A DNA stretch of 64,000 nt from Flammula alnicola (GCA_015499995.1 JADNRV010000018.1:62001-126000); one strand, 5' to 3'. Positions 1-12,845 are shown, numbered from the stretch's first letter. Made by a program: numbers and translations. The notes: a model not told the origin generated them from the letters alone.

Positions 1-1
1 T

Positions 2-2706
2 GGCCGCGTGCTCGCCTGGGGATTGGAAGCCAAAAACTCTGGCCCGATGCCGGGAACCACTCGATGTGAATGGTTCAAGCTCTTCTTGGAGCCTCAAGCG
101 CTTCGAGACGAATCCTCGATCGATCCTCGTCTCCCCGCGCTACCCGTAAGCCTTCTACGTGACACACTGATAGCCTGAGCATAAAATCTTAGTGCTTCAT
201 TTACAGGCAGGGAAACGGGCAATCGACCTCATCATCGACTTCCTCAGCTGCCTTTGGGAGTACGCAAAAGAGCAAATCACGAGGGATATCGGAGCTGTTG
301 CTGATTTGAGTATGGTGTCCGTTTCGAAACAAAATTCTCGATGCTGACTAAAGCATTGACAGACGCGGCTGATGTCTGGCTCACCGTGCCTGCAGCCTGG
401 GACGCAAAAGGATGCGAGATCATGCGAGAGGCAGCTATCACTGCCGGCCTCGTGGCGAGCTCCAAAGCGGGGGATAATACATGGAGAGACCGCCTGAGAA
501 TCATCACGGAGCCTGAAGCGGCGGCAGTGCATTGTGCACAGCTGAATGATCTGCACCATCTGAAGCCCTCGCAAAACTTCATCGTCTGTGATGCGGGAGG
601 TGGTACCGTCGATCTCGCCGTGTACAAGGTGCGTTGCAAATTGACAACTCTTCAAGCTGACATATCTTGATGCTGACTACCCCTTCCGTTCCTCGACCTT
701 GATCTCCGCCGACGTCATAGATAATTGGGCAAATGGCGAACCTCGAAATTGCCGAGATGTGTGCACGCTCCGGTGCTAATTGCGGTAGTCTCTTCCTTGA
801 CCTCCGTTTCCGTGAGTTGGTCAAGGTTAGTCTTTTTTTTGGAACTGTCGCACATGCGTTCAATGCTTTGTCGTGATGTATGTTTGCTGAGGTGCATACT
901 GATGCATCTCTTCGTTATAGACTCTTCTGGCCGACCATCCGGCGCATCTTGATCCACCCTCTTTGGCATATTTCAGTCAGTCATATTTGTTTTGTTCGAT
1001 TTGTTGTGGGATGGAAATACTGATTTTTCTTTTCTTTCTTTTTTCGATAGTGCATTCGTTCAGCGAGACTGACAAATTGAATTATACTGGCATACACGAT
1101 GACGGTTCGCTCACAAAGAACTCCCCTTGTTTTTCTTTCTTTCTTTTCTTACGTATGCTTTTCCTGTAGACAACATGTTCCACTTTACCTGCTTCAACGT
1201 CGAGGACCCGCACGATCCATCCGTTGGCCTGATCAATGGTCAGCTCTCTATACCCGGAAATTTGCTACGAAGAGAAGTCTTTGACCCTGTGGTCAACGAG
1301 GTGCGTTGGACTTCCTCTCGCTAGTTATCGAGACATCTAAATTTAAACTACCCCCTATGACTTAGGTTCTCCAACTTATCGAAGAGCAGATCGCAAGGGT
1401 CGACCAGCCCATCCATGCTCTCCTCCTCGTGGGAGGATTCGCCGGGAGCGAGTATCTGAAACAAAGGGTCCAAGTGCGTACTATTTATCTGTCTCGGGCT
1501 TGATATTATTGTATCTGAACAATTCTTGATTCTTTAAATACTGTAGGACCAATTCGGGTCAAGAATTCGAACTATTGCGCGCCCGCCGGACGCAGACACG
1601 GCCACGCTGCGCGGAGCCGCTGCATATGGTCTTGCACGACGACCGCTCGTCTCGAGTGTCATTGCGCCACGATCTTACCTAATGAAGGTGTGTTTTTTTG
1701 CGAAATATAAATTTTCATGCAAGCTCGATAAAGGGTGTTTTGCGTATCGCACGCTGATTGATACCATTGTGCACTTGCTCAGGTCAAGCTGCCTGCAGAG
1801 CAGGAAGATTGGTCGAAACGCCCGGCGTATATTAGGAACAATGACGCCGGAGTCGCGATTTGTGAAAATAGGTGCGTTGGTTCTCACCTCCCCGCTCTCT
1901 CTCGCCCTCGTCTTCTTTTCTCTGCCGTGCTAACGAAGCCGCCGGCTTGGTCCCTGCTGTGAACATCAGGTTGCAGTACCTCGTTTCGAAAGGAGCTATT
2001 TTGCGCAAGGGGTGCGTTGTACTTCTTTTTTTTACATACGTCTTTTTTTAATTATGGGTTTCTCCCTCGTGTCTGACGTTACGTTTTTTTTTGCTACTCA
2101 CGGATTAGGCAACGGCTTACGACGAAGTTTTGGTAAGCATTTGGTTTTTTTACCTTGGGACTTCCTTTCGGAGCTGACGTGTTCTACGTCTATGTTTATA
2201 GCAAATTCTCGCAATCGGCGCAAGGCAAGTAGAGAGCCGTTGTGTATATGGGGCCTTTAGGCATTCAGAGGGGACTTACCTAACGCTTTTGTATGTGCGC
2301 CAGATTCGTCGTTCGTCGCCACACTGTACACGAGTGACTCGGATAAGATGATGAGGTACACGGACGAAGGCGAGACGAATGAGCTATGCAAGTGGACAGT
2401 GGACCTGTCGTCCCTCCCGACTTTCCGCCAGAACGCCTCGATGCCGCAGATGAGCGGGTTCTACACTGGTATGTGCTAGTATTCACTTTCCGTTGTAGTA
2501 GGTAAACTGATCATTTAACGTCGCTGAAGAATTCGAGCTTGGGCTGGAGCTGGACAGCGCCGAGGTCCGTGGAATTCTCCTGTATAATAACCAGGAGTGG
2601 GGAAGGTTTGTCTTTTGCTTTGCTTCTTGAAACCTGTTGTGCGTTTTGACTGACATCCTTGCTCTCTTCTTTTCTTCGAAGGGTTACATTTGATTTCTTT
2701 GTCTAG
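2..2706 (+). CDS. Hsp70-like ATPase (HSPA12-type), 5' end missing
   Basis: Multi-exon gene already open at the left edge; its start lies outside the window. Traced exons are 2-145, 207-309, 363-628, 721-825, 921-975, 1051-1104, 1170-1300, 1366-1473, 1547-1687, 1783-1871, and then several smaller ones ending with TTTGATTTCTTTGTCTAG at 2706. The protein shows the Hsp70 phosphate-binding signature CDAGGGTVDLAVYK (about 590-628) and a second nucleotide-binding motif HALLLVGGFAGSEYL (about 1415-1460). These place it in the divergent actin/Hsp70 ATPase family related to animal HSPA12, which is often expanded in basidiomycetes. There is no classical substrate-binding domain; the C-terminus is a shorter beta-rich segment. 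Role is probably chaperone-like or regulatory, but the substrate is unknown. Pieces of it recur in broken form near 36.66-37.70 kb. The family is certain; the small exons between 1970 and 2300 are approximate. Confidence 0.88.
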
Positions 2707-2966
2707 GGCTCCTTCTACATGTCTATGCGCCACCATACCATTTGTCATGATATCTGATGTAGTTTATATCCACGGAAGTCACTATTTCTATCGCTATTTT
2801 TCACCTGCGGGTTCGCACCCCAAAAGTACCTCGTTTCTCGGGATCATGATTCATAACGGCTTATCGCGTGCAGATTGCGTTATTCGCGACGGCTGAAATT
2901 AATCGATGGGTTATTAGCAAGCAGGGGCTCGATCTTTTTTCGGTAACTACACTCATCCGCCCCCGA

Positions 2967-3345
2967 ACGATACAGGCAAATTTAAAATTCACTCAAATCT
3001 CGATTTTTTCTCCCAAACTTTTTCCAGGACATGTAAATAATATAGTAGATTGTATTTGCAAAATTCAGAAGCAGAGATGCAGTATATATGGAGGAACTTG
3101 CAAAACATTGGTGTATCACAAATGGTTTTGCACATATGTGGAAAATGATGGCTCATTTAAATTTCGGTGCTCACATGGAAAACTTGTTCCTTTCACTCAA
3201 AAAATATGGAGAATATGTAGACATACATATCTTTGTTTATTTCAAGACAAACCGAGCATTCTTCGCAGAGATATTAAATTTACAAAAGTGTATCAAGTGA
3301 TGGTGGCGCCACAGTTGATGGGTGGATGACTGTAATTTTTAGACA
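2967..3345. repeat. Diverged dispersed repeat, copy 1
   Basis: An AT-rich non-coding stretch between the Hsp70-like gene and ALO. It resembles 60.08-60.43 kb in the same orientation. Shared blocks include TAAATAATA followed by ATTGTATTT, and near the end AAAAGTGTATCA then GGTGGCG and TTGATG. The copies are clearly related but many substitutions and indels separate them. No open frame of note and no obvious terminal repeats, so the element class is unknown. The flanks (2707-2966 and 3346-3577) hold nothing else I can recognise. Confidence 0.55.
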
Positions 3346-3577
3346 ACCGAATCGACGATGTATCTTGTCAAATGAAAGCTTCCGGGCTGCTCTGGAAGGG
3401 CCATTGGACTGGCTACGCGTACGGATGAGATTGCCTTTCTGCCCAGTGAAGCATGATTGGATTCCGGTCATACGGGATCCGGACATTGCCGAGATCGGCG
3501 GCACCCTCCGATGACCGAAAAAGGAGTGGATCGCTCACTCTCCGTCGGACTTGCTTGCTCATGCATGCTCATGGCTC

Positions 3578-3584
3578 TATAAAA
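3578..3584 (+). promoter_or_regulatory. TATA box of the ALO gene
   Basis: TATAAAA in the context GGCTCTATAAAAGCCC, about 40 bases before the chosen ATG at 3621. The spacing suits a short 5' leader and supports that start over a GTG-initiated reading from 3600. Confidence 0.55.
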
Positions 3585-3620
3585 GCCCGATAAAAAAGTG
3601 TGTACTCCATTTCATCACAA

Positions 3621-5392
3621 ATGTCCTCCCAGCTCACCGCGCGTCCCAGCGACATACCCCTTAGGAATCTATATAACCTCCTGGAGCCCATCACCGTTCC
3701 CAATGAGCGAGCTCGGTTCACCAACTGGGGGCGCACGTTTACTTGTACACCGCATGCTATCTTCGAGCCGGAGAATGAGTTCCAATGCGAGCTCATTCTG
3801 GAATTAGCCCGGAGGGAGGGCAAAACTGTCCGTGTCGCTGGTGTCGGGCACAGTCCCAGTGACCTGGCGTGCACCACCGAGTTTATGCTACGCACCACCA
3901 AACTCAATCGGGTCCTGGAGGTAGGTGCTCATTTGATGGTGTTGAACCCTGTTCGTTGAATAATTAACGCTTGCTATTCAGGTAAATACAGAGAAGCGCT
4001 ACGTCGTTGCACAGAGCGGGATCATCCTCAACGATCTCCATGCCCAATTAGCAAAAAATAACCTGGCTATGATGAATCTCGGCTCGATATCCGAGCAGAC
4101 CTTGGGAGGCGTGGTGACGACCGCGACACACGGGTCGGGCGTGAACTATGGCGTGATTTCGACCAACGTCATGGCGCTTTCACTGCTATTAGCCGACGGG
4201 TCGCGGATCACCTGTTCGCGCAACGAGCATGCGGATCTCTTCTTGGCATCGATATGTGGCCTCGGTGCGACGGGCATTATTCTCAGTATTCAACTCGAAG
4301 TCGAGCCTGCGTTCCGCTTGAAGGAGTCTCAGAAACCCCTACCGTTCGATGACGTTGTGCGGGATATGGATAAGCTGATCCACTCGGCGGAGCATGTGAG
4401 GTTTTGGTGGTTCCCCACAACGGATACGGTGATATACAGTCAGGCGAATCGTACCAACGAGGTAAATGCCCTACTGCTATTTTTCTTCCACCGTCGGCGT
4501 ATTTGTTTACTGAAGGTGGCCCTTGCTCCAGCCCAAAAAACCCGCAGGCAGCTGGTGGTGGCATTCCTTCCTCGGCTACCACGTCATCCAATTCCTGCTC
4601 TTCATCGCACGCTATATCACCGTCCTCAACCTCTGGATCGGCACCTTCGCGTGCTGGCTCGTCAAAGGGGATACTGTGGGCGTGGACGACAGCTACAATA
4701 TTTTCAACGTCGATTGTCGGGTAAGCCCCTGGGAATTACCACGCACGCAGAATGGGATCTCATCGCTATCTTATCTCTTTCTCCTTGCGCACGTTTTGGC
4801 ACACACAGTATCCACAGCATACCACGGAGTGGGCGGTACCGTACGAAAACGCCCAGGCGTGTCTGCGCGAGTTCCATGACTATCTACACAAGGAGATGCA
4901 GGATCCGCATGGTATCCGTCCGCATTTCCCTGTGGAGATCCGGTTTTCTGCTGCCGACGATATCTGGCTGAGCCCTAGCTATGGCCAGCTTACCTGTTGG
5001 ATTGGGATCGTGCAGTACAAGTGAGTCGCGTTTCTTTTAATCTCATATAATAATTCTCTTCCATGCATTTCGGTTCATTACGTCTCATTGCCCAAGCTCG
5101 TACTGACTATCCATCATCCACCTCGTGCAGACCCTACGGCTTCAACGTGCCTTACCGGAAGCTATTCCAAGCCTACGAAGATATCGTCGTGCGCCACCGA
5201 GGACGCCCGCATTGGGCCAAGGCGCACCGCCTCCAGCCCGATGGGCTGCAGAAGCTCTACCCGCACTTCAACGACTTCCGGCGGGTCATCGACAGAGTCG
5301 ACCCGGACGGCGTGTTCCGCAACGAGTATGTGCAGCGGCATATCATGGGGCAGCCGATCGACCCGAGGGTGTTCAAGCAGCGCCGGTCGTAA
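3621..5392 (+). CDS. ALO1: D-arabinono-1,4-lactone oxidase
   Basis: Five exons: 3621-3920, 3982-4461, 4532-4720, 4809-5020 and 5131-5392, giving 480 residues with consistent phases. The enzyme is an FAD-dependent aldonolactone oxidase that makes D-erythroascorbate, usually at the mitochondrial outer membrane. The N-terminal FAD-binding domain carries VAGVGHSPSD (about residues 78-87), the site whose histidine carries the covalently attached flavin in this family. The C-terminal ALO domain has the conserved HWAK motif (RPHWAKAH, exon 5). A hydrophobic stretch around VIQFLLFIARYITVLNLW in exon 3 is a probable membrane segment, as in yeast Alo1. It is slightly shorter than yeast Alo1. Nothing looks broken. 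Confidence 0.93.
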
Positions 5393-5781
5393 CATCCTCG
5401 TCCTCCCCTACAAAAAAAAGACACGGAATTTGTAAGTCTGACTACGAGAGACTAGTCGTAACACTTGCATACTTAGAAGTGGGTTGGACTCAGGATTTTT
5501 CTTTAGGATGGACTGATTACTTAGAGCTGGCTCGGACAGGCAAAGCGGAAATTATTACCCAACATCCCCCTATATCCTTGCCTTCGGTTACGTTTACAAT
5601 TTGTAATCTCCGTCCCCTACAATATCGATATCTATGTATCTATCCTCTCTGGGTATCGAGAGCTCGTTCGCTTGCTTGCTATGATACAGAGACGTATACA
5701 TCTACCTTGGTTCTTCTATCCCTCCTACATATAAATTTATGTAGCAAGGAAATAGAGAGATATAGAGACACCCCACTCCAA

Positions 5782-6802
5782 CTACAGCCCTAATTGTTCT
5801 TTAATCGACTCTCGCACGAGGCGCTCGTATTCCGGCCTGTTGTCGCGATACAGTTTACAGCAGTCGATGTTGGCACCGCTCTCCAGGTTCGGTTCTAACA
5901 ATGAAAATAGAAACGGAAACCGAGAAGGAATGAAGGGCGACATGATCGGTAATGCGGTCAGTAATCTCGATAAAAATAATAGCGAGGGCTGGAATGGGGT
6001 TGTAGGGAAGGGGAAAAGCACACACACACACACCTGCGAGCATGGAAATAACGCTGAGGATGACCTTCTCGACGCTCTGCACGGGACTCCAGCGCTCCGA
6101 GGCCTGTTCGTACATCGTCGGATCGTCCCCGGGCGTATGGAGGATCGAGATGCATACGTTGCCGTCTGCGTAGACTATAGAAAGGAGAGTCGCCGAATGT
6201 ATAATAAGTAGGTGTGAGTTTCCCACTCACTGTTTGGGTGGAACAAAGGGGGATCGAACTTCATCTTGAACGGGGATAGTGGGTAATCACTGGGCTTCGG
6301 GGTGAAATAATCAAGGGAAAAGAGAGCGATAGATTGAGTCGATTGGGATTCCCTCCCGAGTGAAAGTGACATACGAACGTCAGGCGTGCTGCAAAGACGC
6401 CACCTTCCTGTCGTCGCAGAGTATATGTGGGTCGGGTTAATAGACATCATCATATCTTCGTTTTCCGGCAGACGTACAAATGGTGTGTCTTTCGGACCGC
6501 AAATCAGTGCCTCCCATGTGAAGAAGTCGGATTCGGAGATGGGGCCTTTGAAGAAATGCAATACGGGGATGAGAATGAGAAATCGACTGCGACGGTCTGG
6601 AACTGGCGAAATGCCTGTGTACCAGCAGTAAACATTCCATCTGGCGAACCTGTACGACCGAGGAATACAGATATGGGTTAGATTGAGACCAGGATGTAGT
6701 ACCGGAAACACAGATGAACGCACCTCCCGAAGTCAGCTGCTTGTACTCCGTCATGAGACGGCGGAGAGCGGTGGCACTACTCGAGCCTCTTGATGATGAC
6801 AT
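5782..6802 (-). CDS. UBC7: Ubiquitin-conjugating enzyme E2, UBE2G2/Ubc7 type
   Basis: Minus-strand gene with ATG at 6802-6800 and stop TAG at 5784-5782. At least seven exons are traceable, starting [20 protein letters not shown] and ending KEQLGL. The E2 core has [16 protein letters not shown] with the catalytic cysteine, followed by the extended acidic loop ([20 protein letters not shown]) that marks the UBE2G class, then [18 protein letters not shown]. Ubc7/UBE2G2 works with ER-membrane E3 ligases in ER-associated degradation. The N-terminal [19 protein letters not shown] and the GL C-terminus match UBE2G2 rather than UBE2G1, which lies separately at 12846-13747. One 5' splice site falls inside a GT dinucleotide tract. 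Confidence 0.93.
6019..6033. repeat. (CA)n / (GT)n microsatellite at a splice donor
   Basis: A run of about seven CA units on the plus strand, reading GTGTGTGTGTGTG on the UBC7 coding strand. It follows exon end ATGCTCGCAG directly, so the first GT serves as the 5' splice site of the last intron. Confidence 0.8.
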
Positions 6803-7615
6803 CTCAGAATACGACAAAGAAATAGGATCTGGATGGGTGTGTGTGAAGACAGCAAGTGAGATGAGAGAACAAACAAGAACAAGACGGTCCCCCAAAGCAC
6901 AAACTTCCTAAATGGCACCCCATACACAACCAAACTCAGCGAATTTTCGAGAGTCGTCAGTGTTTCTCATTCTTACTTCGGGGAGCCCCGAATACCCGGC
7001 CTTCCATTGATCATGAGAATAGTAAGTAAAAAGGAATTAAATAATCTAGTCAGCCTTGCGAAATATTTATACATCGTATCATGAGATCATCGCAAAAGAC
7101 TGCAACGCACAAAAAAAGGTTAGCACGCCACACCAAAGGACACCTTGCCTGTCTCAAAATAAATAGATTTCGCATTCTACTGGGGGATCGACAAGTAGAA
7201 GACCTTTCAAATAGGGTATGGTGAAAATCCGGGTATGATGCAAATCCGGCGTACTCGAATCGCTGGTCGTCCTTCAAGTTGGACAGTGTCAGATTGCGGA
7301 TTTGATTTGACCAAATCCTTTTCGAAATCATTGGTAGGAAATATGCTGTGCTGGATTCCCTAGCCTTTGAATAGGATCGTGCCTTGAATGGATAGGTCCG
7401 AGAATGAGATTTCATGGGAACGGCATCCTTGAGGGATGATATGAGCGCGTGTGACCAGAAAACCACGAAAAGGATTCCATTTCCATTGAGAGTTTTGAAT
7501 GCTTTCTATACAAATGATGATGATATTAATCTACAATGAATGAGATCTTGAGCGATAATAGACAAATAGATATGATGGAAAGCACGATGAACAACACAGA
7601 AAAATGTGGTGGTAA
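6803..7615. other. Intergenic region between UBC7 and RPC2
   Basis: About 0.8 kb that must hold the UBC7 promoter and the RPC2 3' region. I see no convincing gene, repeat or RNA here. The open frames are short and lack family resemblance. Confidence 0.6.
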
Positions 7616-10600
7616 TCATGCATCGTCCAGAACCAAACGCGGCACCACGTTCATCGCCATTAACTAGAACAACGACTCAGCAAAGCAAAGCGTCTCAAGG
7701 AAGGAAAATCGCACCTCTTGGAATAGCAATTTCGCAGCGTACGGTATCGTCAATTGCGCCATCTTTTTCGAGCTCTTGCAGTATGTACACCAGCCATTGT
7801 AACCCATCAGCCCACACTCCTGACACGCGTTGACCTCAAACTTGTCGGAGGATATCATAAGCCGCTCGAGCAACAACTGCGTAGCCCCATAACCAATTAG
7901 GCAATCGCGTTCCATCTCACCCAACCGCAGGCCTCCTTCGCGGGACCGACCTTCCGTGGGCTGACGGGTTAAGGTGGCACGTGGACCTCTATTAACAGCG
8001 AAAGCTTATGCTCAGAGAAGACGACGATCGGAAGGACTAAGACTAACCTTGCTCGGGCGTGCATCTTATCCATGACCATGTGTTCTGGAGGCACCGTTAG
8101 AGCTATAAAAACACAGCTGCGCAAAAGAAGCAGGCGGAACTTACTCAGTTTCTGGGTATGTGCATTAGGTATCAGCTAACAATGCGTGCGCACCAGTAAG
8201 AGATGACCACGTACCTGGTAGTAGATGGGTCCGAAGTACACATAGGCCTCCAAGGGCTCGCCCGTGATGCCACTGGTAAGCATGTCTTTACCAGCATAGC
8301 TGAATCCATTTTCCACGAGTATGCGACTCATGTCTTCGACCTAACAGTTTGCTTGTAAGTACATTCAACTATTGGATGGGAACAGGCTACCTTGGAGCCA
8401 CCAAAGGCTGTGCCGTATTGGAGTTGACCTGTCAGAACACCAGCCTATGTGGATGTAGATCCGGATCAATGTCGTGTTTACGATAACAGAAGATACCAGT
8501 GAAGACCAACCTTTCCAGCCAAGAGTTCAATCATCTTTCCGACCGTCATCCGAGAGGGGAAACCATGCGGGTTCATGATCGTATCTCCACATCAACATAA
8601 ATATCAGCAGCAAACCTTTTTTTTAAAAAGCCCTGGAAACCCACTTACCCGGATTGATGCCCTGGTCATTGAACGGCAGATCCTCCTGGTTCACGATAAG
8701 CCCACAAACACCTTTCTGTCCATGCCGAGAGGAGAACTTGTCGCCAAGCTCGGGCCTCCGCGTTTGACGGATGAGCACCTTGATGAGTGTCTGGTCATTG
8801 TCGGTGTCGCTTATCAGGACTTTGTCGATGTTGCCTGCCACGGGGGATTTGTAGCTCAGCGGCGTGTTCCTGTACGGCACCGACGCGGCTTGGCCTGTGA
8901 AGGTGTTGTCGGTTGCATTCGAGGGCGATTGCTTGTTCACGTAGACGTCGCCTGGGTCGACACGTTCGCCGACGCCAGCGAGGCCGTCCAGCTGGATGAT
9001 ATCATACTTTTTGGCTATCTGCCCGTTCTCGTCTAGAGGTGCATCGGCGAGACGGTCGAAACTAAAAGAGTATGTAAAATTAAACGAACATACGAAAAGC
9101 AGGTAAACGAAATGGTAACGCACGTTCCGTTAGGGTATTTTCGCACAAGAGTTGCATTTTTGCGCAAAACTTGACATCTACCGTAGCCTCGGTCCAAGCT
9201 TGCCTGCCATTCCAAACATCATCAATTCTGTTCCAAAAAAGGAATGAACACTAGGAACTTACCTTGTTCAAAATAAGAGCATCTTCAATATCATATCCCG
9301 AATAACTCATGACAGCGACTGTTGCGTTTTGGCCAGCAGGCAGTTTGTCATATCCGATCAACTCGATGGTTTTTGTTTTAACCATGGGCTGCTGAGGATA
9401 AACAGAAAGGTAGAGCAGAGTGTCGATCCGATTGAATTGGTTGTAGGCAATGGCACCGATGGCTTGCTTTCCCATGGCACATTGATAGGTATTTCGAGGT
9501 GATTGGTTGTGATGCGGGTATGGAATTAGGCCAGCCACGGCACCGAGGAGGGTAAATGGCTCGATTTCTAGATGAGTGGTTGTTGGGACGATGTCACTCT
9601 CATAGAGCGCGATATACGTGTCATTTTCCTCGTTGACGTCGAGGTACTCCACGAGACCTTTGCGCAGGAAGTCGTCGAAGGTGAGCGCTCCTTTTTTGAG
9701 AAGCTAAAAAATCAGATAAATCAAAATATAAAGATTAAAAATTAAGTAAATCGTACTGCGATGTGTTCTGAATTAACTTTGGGCTGACCATTCTCCACGA
9801 TAATAATCGGTCTGCAAATACGGCCGCCATCGCTGGCAATGTGCACAGCACGATGATGCTGGTTAATATAGATGCTAACAAATTCGCTAAAGCGTCGAGC
9901 TCTTCGGAGCTTCCGAAACTTTGCAACGAATCGGGTTGGATATCTCGTCAAACCAATAATAGTGCCATTCACGTTCACGACAAAGGTGTGAGGGCCGTAT
10001 ATCTCCGTTCCTGTCGTCAAAATGATATCTAGACAAAAATAAAAAGATGTCAGTTGAAAGCCTACGGATGGCTTTAGAGTCGAATAAGGCTAACCTTCGA
10101 CGCCGAGCATAAAAGCGAGGCGAATGATTGGCTCTTCCTCGACGTCGGTCGTGATATGTGTCATGAGAGCCAGATTCTTGACCAGACCACATGCTTCTCC
10201 TTCTGGGGTATCGCTGGGACATAGCACACCCCATTGACTTGGCTGCAGCGCACGAGGACCGCTGACTTTCCTGGTCTTTTCAAACTGGGACGATATACGG
10301 GTCATCATGCCAAGTGCGGAGATAAAGCTGAGGCGACTGAGGACATGCGTGACACCTGCGCGCTCCATCTTGAACCGTTTGAGTGACCAGTTGCCGGTGG
10401 AGATAGCACGCACGAACCCGGAGGTGAGGTGGTCGCCTTGCATGCGCATGGTATTGAAGGCATCAAACTCGCTCGTCCGCGACGGTTTCTTCAGCACCTT
10501 GTCGATGGCGATCTTGAGATTAGAGTTGTAAGTTTTGAACAAGTCCTCGAACAGAAGGGCGAGGAGCTGGCCTGCTCTGAGCCATATTTAGCAGCAGTTC

Positions 10601-11864
10601 CAAGCCAATGCGATTGGTGGTGGGAGACACATACAGTTCTAAACGCTTGTTTCCGACATAGTCGCGATCATCAACCATGCTTTCGTCGTCCATGGCCATT
10701 AAGACCCGGCGAGTCATAGTAGCGACAAAGATAGCCTTCGACCTGAAATCGAGGCCATTGACAGGGACATGTGCCAATACGATAGTGGCCAATGCTTCCA
10801 ACGCCTCTTCCCAAGCAGGCCTTCGAGGACCCATCACTCGCCGATTGACCTTAACTCGGGTTCCGATGTATTCTAGGGCTTGATGTCGAGTGAATACACC
10901 CAGTTTCGCTGCGTCTTCGAGATTGGAAGCAAATGCATTCTTGTACGCGTCGGTGTTTCCCGCTGTCAGAAGGAGGATTTCCTTGTCTGATTGGATGCCC
11001 AAGGCTTTCAGGGCAATGACTATGGGAACGTCCTCGTGGATTGAGTTGTGACGAAGGTAGATTTTGCCCTTTTTGGTCGCGACGTATGTCTTTGACTTCA
11101 GCCCTCCATGGGTCGAGCTAAGGCGGTGCCGCCGCGGTTAAAACATGTTATAAAAAAAATAAGGGCAAAGAAGAACGCACGAGGTACAGGAGGCTTGAAC
11201 AATTCCCTTGACCGTATCTGTTTCCACGATAATCCGATTCTTGCTCAACTGCTCTTGAACCAAGATAACCTTTTCCGTCCCTTTCACCACAAAATATCCA
11301 CCAGGGTCGAGAGGACATTCGATCATACGCGCGAGTTGTTCTTCTGTCCGTCCAGTTAAGACGCACTTGCTACTTCGCAGCATGATTGGCAATCGTCCAA
11401 TGTTGACGTTCCTCTGAACGATGTTCTTTCCGCGCGTATACTGGATGGTGACGATAACCGGGGCACTGTACGTGATATCTCGCAGCCGACACTCGTTGGG
11501 TGTGACTCGTTTGTCGACGGCTTCATCCTCGTTGCGGTCGGGGAAACCAACGTTGATGTCTGTATATTTCAACCAGAAATGCGGATCCACGTCAGAGGTC
11601 ACTTTTTTATTGGCTTTAACAATGTTTTTGATATCGACATCCACGAAGTAATTGAATGAGTCAATGTGTTGCTTGACAAGACCCTTCACTTTCAGGAAAG
11701 CCGGTAGCAACAGCCATTTGTCCTGGGGAGAAATGAAGATAGTTGTTGCAAAGAAAAATAATTTAACGCACCTCGACATTTTTTATAGGATCTGTAAGAC
11801 CCAAACCCTTCCAATTCGTGCGATTGAGTTGATCCCATTCAGCATCCTCTGTTTGGCCCGCCAT
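7616..11864 (-). CDS. RPC2: RNA polymerase III subunit RPC2 (second-largest subunit)
   Basis: Minus strand, ATG at 11864-11862 ([15 protein letters not shown]) and TGA at 7618-7616 ([10 protein letters not shown]). Roughly 1,100 residues over more than ten exons. Diagnostic Pol III features are [20 protein letters not shown] near the N-terminus, [20 protein letters not shown] in the lobe region and [20 protein letters not shown]. They are followed by [15 protein letters not shown], then [15 protein letters not shown] with [15 protein letters not shown] of the hybrid-binding/active-site region. A C-terminal zinc ribbon ([16 protein letters not shown]) completes the clamp. This is the beta-like subunit that, with RPC1, forms the active centre for tRNA and 5S transcription. 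[15 protein letters not shown] and VVKGTEKV fit RPC2 better than RPB2 or RPA2. Length and motif order are normal. Minor exon limits (8100-8560) are approximate. Confidence 0.94.
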
Positions 11865-12845
11865 TGTCCGTCCTCAGTGCAAAATCCCAGTCAGTGAGAA
11901 AGTTGAATAGACGAGAAAAATAATCGGTTCTATGTGGCTGCTAGAAGTCCCGAATGCGAGATGAAGGACATAAACTATGCTAGTTGCAAAGGTGAGCTCA
12001 GAGAACTGACGTGAGCACTGAGGGCGGTCATAATATTGAGATTCAGAAATTTCGTACCGAGAAGGCACGTGATTATACGCATAATGACATGTGATCACAC
12101 ATCGCGGTAATTAAGATGTCGCGCCTTGAAAGTTGAATTATGCCCCATAATTAAGTACTCCGTCAATATGGGCATTCGTGAAAATAGTGCAACGCAAGAT
12201 AGATTGAATTACGGTATTTTATGGCGCCGTCAGCGTACGGAGATGTTGAAAAGGGTCAATCAATGGTTTTCCGACCGTGATTTCAAGTACTTACATAGCC
12301 TTGGTTCGAACGTTGCAGGACGTATGTTTTAATTTCTCCTATTTATAACGTTATTTCAAAATTTCAATCACCACAATCAATTGAAGGGGATTAACGAAAA
12401 CGGCGAGGCCTCGTTTGTGCCTCGTTCCAATCAACCAAAGCAATCGCAATCAGTATTAAATCTATTAGAACTGGGGAATACGAATCGCGGTGGACTTCAG
12501 ATTTCTTATTCACCATAAACCAAGAAAGTTCCTTGAGGAATTTGATTAGAATTTCAGCTTGTGGCCCAGAATCGAAGTGACGTTTGATGTTTTGGAAAGC
12601 ACGGATACTAAATAAATCCCTGGGATACTTTCCCCTCGTTCTATAAACTAGATCATCATTCAGCTTCCAGAACACGCTCCAGGACACAGATTCAGAAACG
12701 ACTCAATCGGCGTCAAAAATGTAACCGATAAGTCACGTGTGCATTTGTTATATAATGGGACTCGTTGCAGAAGTCACCGCAGTGCTCGAGGGAACAGCCG
12801 CTTTACCTCGAACCACAGCCACTAACATAAATCTCTTTTCCGACC
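11865..12845. other. Intergenic region between RPC2 and the UBE2G1-type gene
   Basis: Divergent promoter region of about 1 kb. It holds no recognisable RNA or repeat. The only feature is the 98-codon open frame on the minus strand described separately. Confidence 0.5.
12391..12687 (-). CDS. Possible small single-exon hypothetical gene
   Basis: A 98-codon ATG-to-stop frame starting MSWSVFWKLNDDLVYRTRG and ending in the basic tail RPRRF R. Not recognised. It has no signal peptide; a hydrophobic stretch (VLIDLILIAIALVDW) could be one membrane segment. It sits alone in a divergent promoter region. It may be a chance frame, since a 98-codon frame is not rare in 1 kb of AT-balanced DNA. Confidence 0.22.
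   Translation of the reverse strand: MSWSVFWKLNDDLVYRTRGKYPRDLFSIRAFQNIKRHFDSGPQAEILIKFLKELSWFMVNKKSEVHRDSYSPVLIDLILIAIALVDWNEAQTRPRRFR

Noticed and set aside
197..863. Long minus-strand frames opposite the Hsp70-like gene
   Set aside because: They are antisense shadows of exons with clear Hsp70 motifs on the plus strand and match no family.
5125..5793. A 222-codon plus-strand frame overlapping the ALO 3' end
   Set aside because: It overlaps the last ALO exon in another frame, is rich in Ala/Arg as expected from GC-rich shadow reading, and has no recognisable domain.
8575..9036. A 153-codon plus-strand frame within RPC2
   Set aside because: It is antisense to the RPC2 active-site exon ([12 protein letters not shown]); the composition is a shadow.
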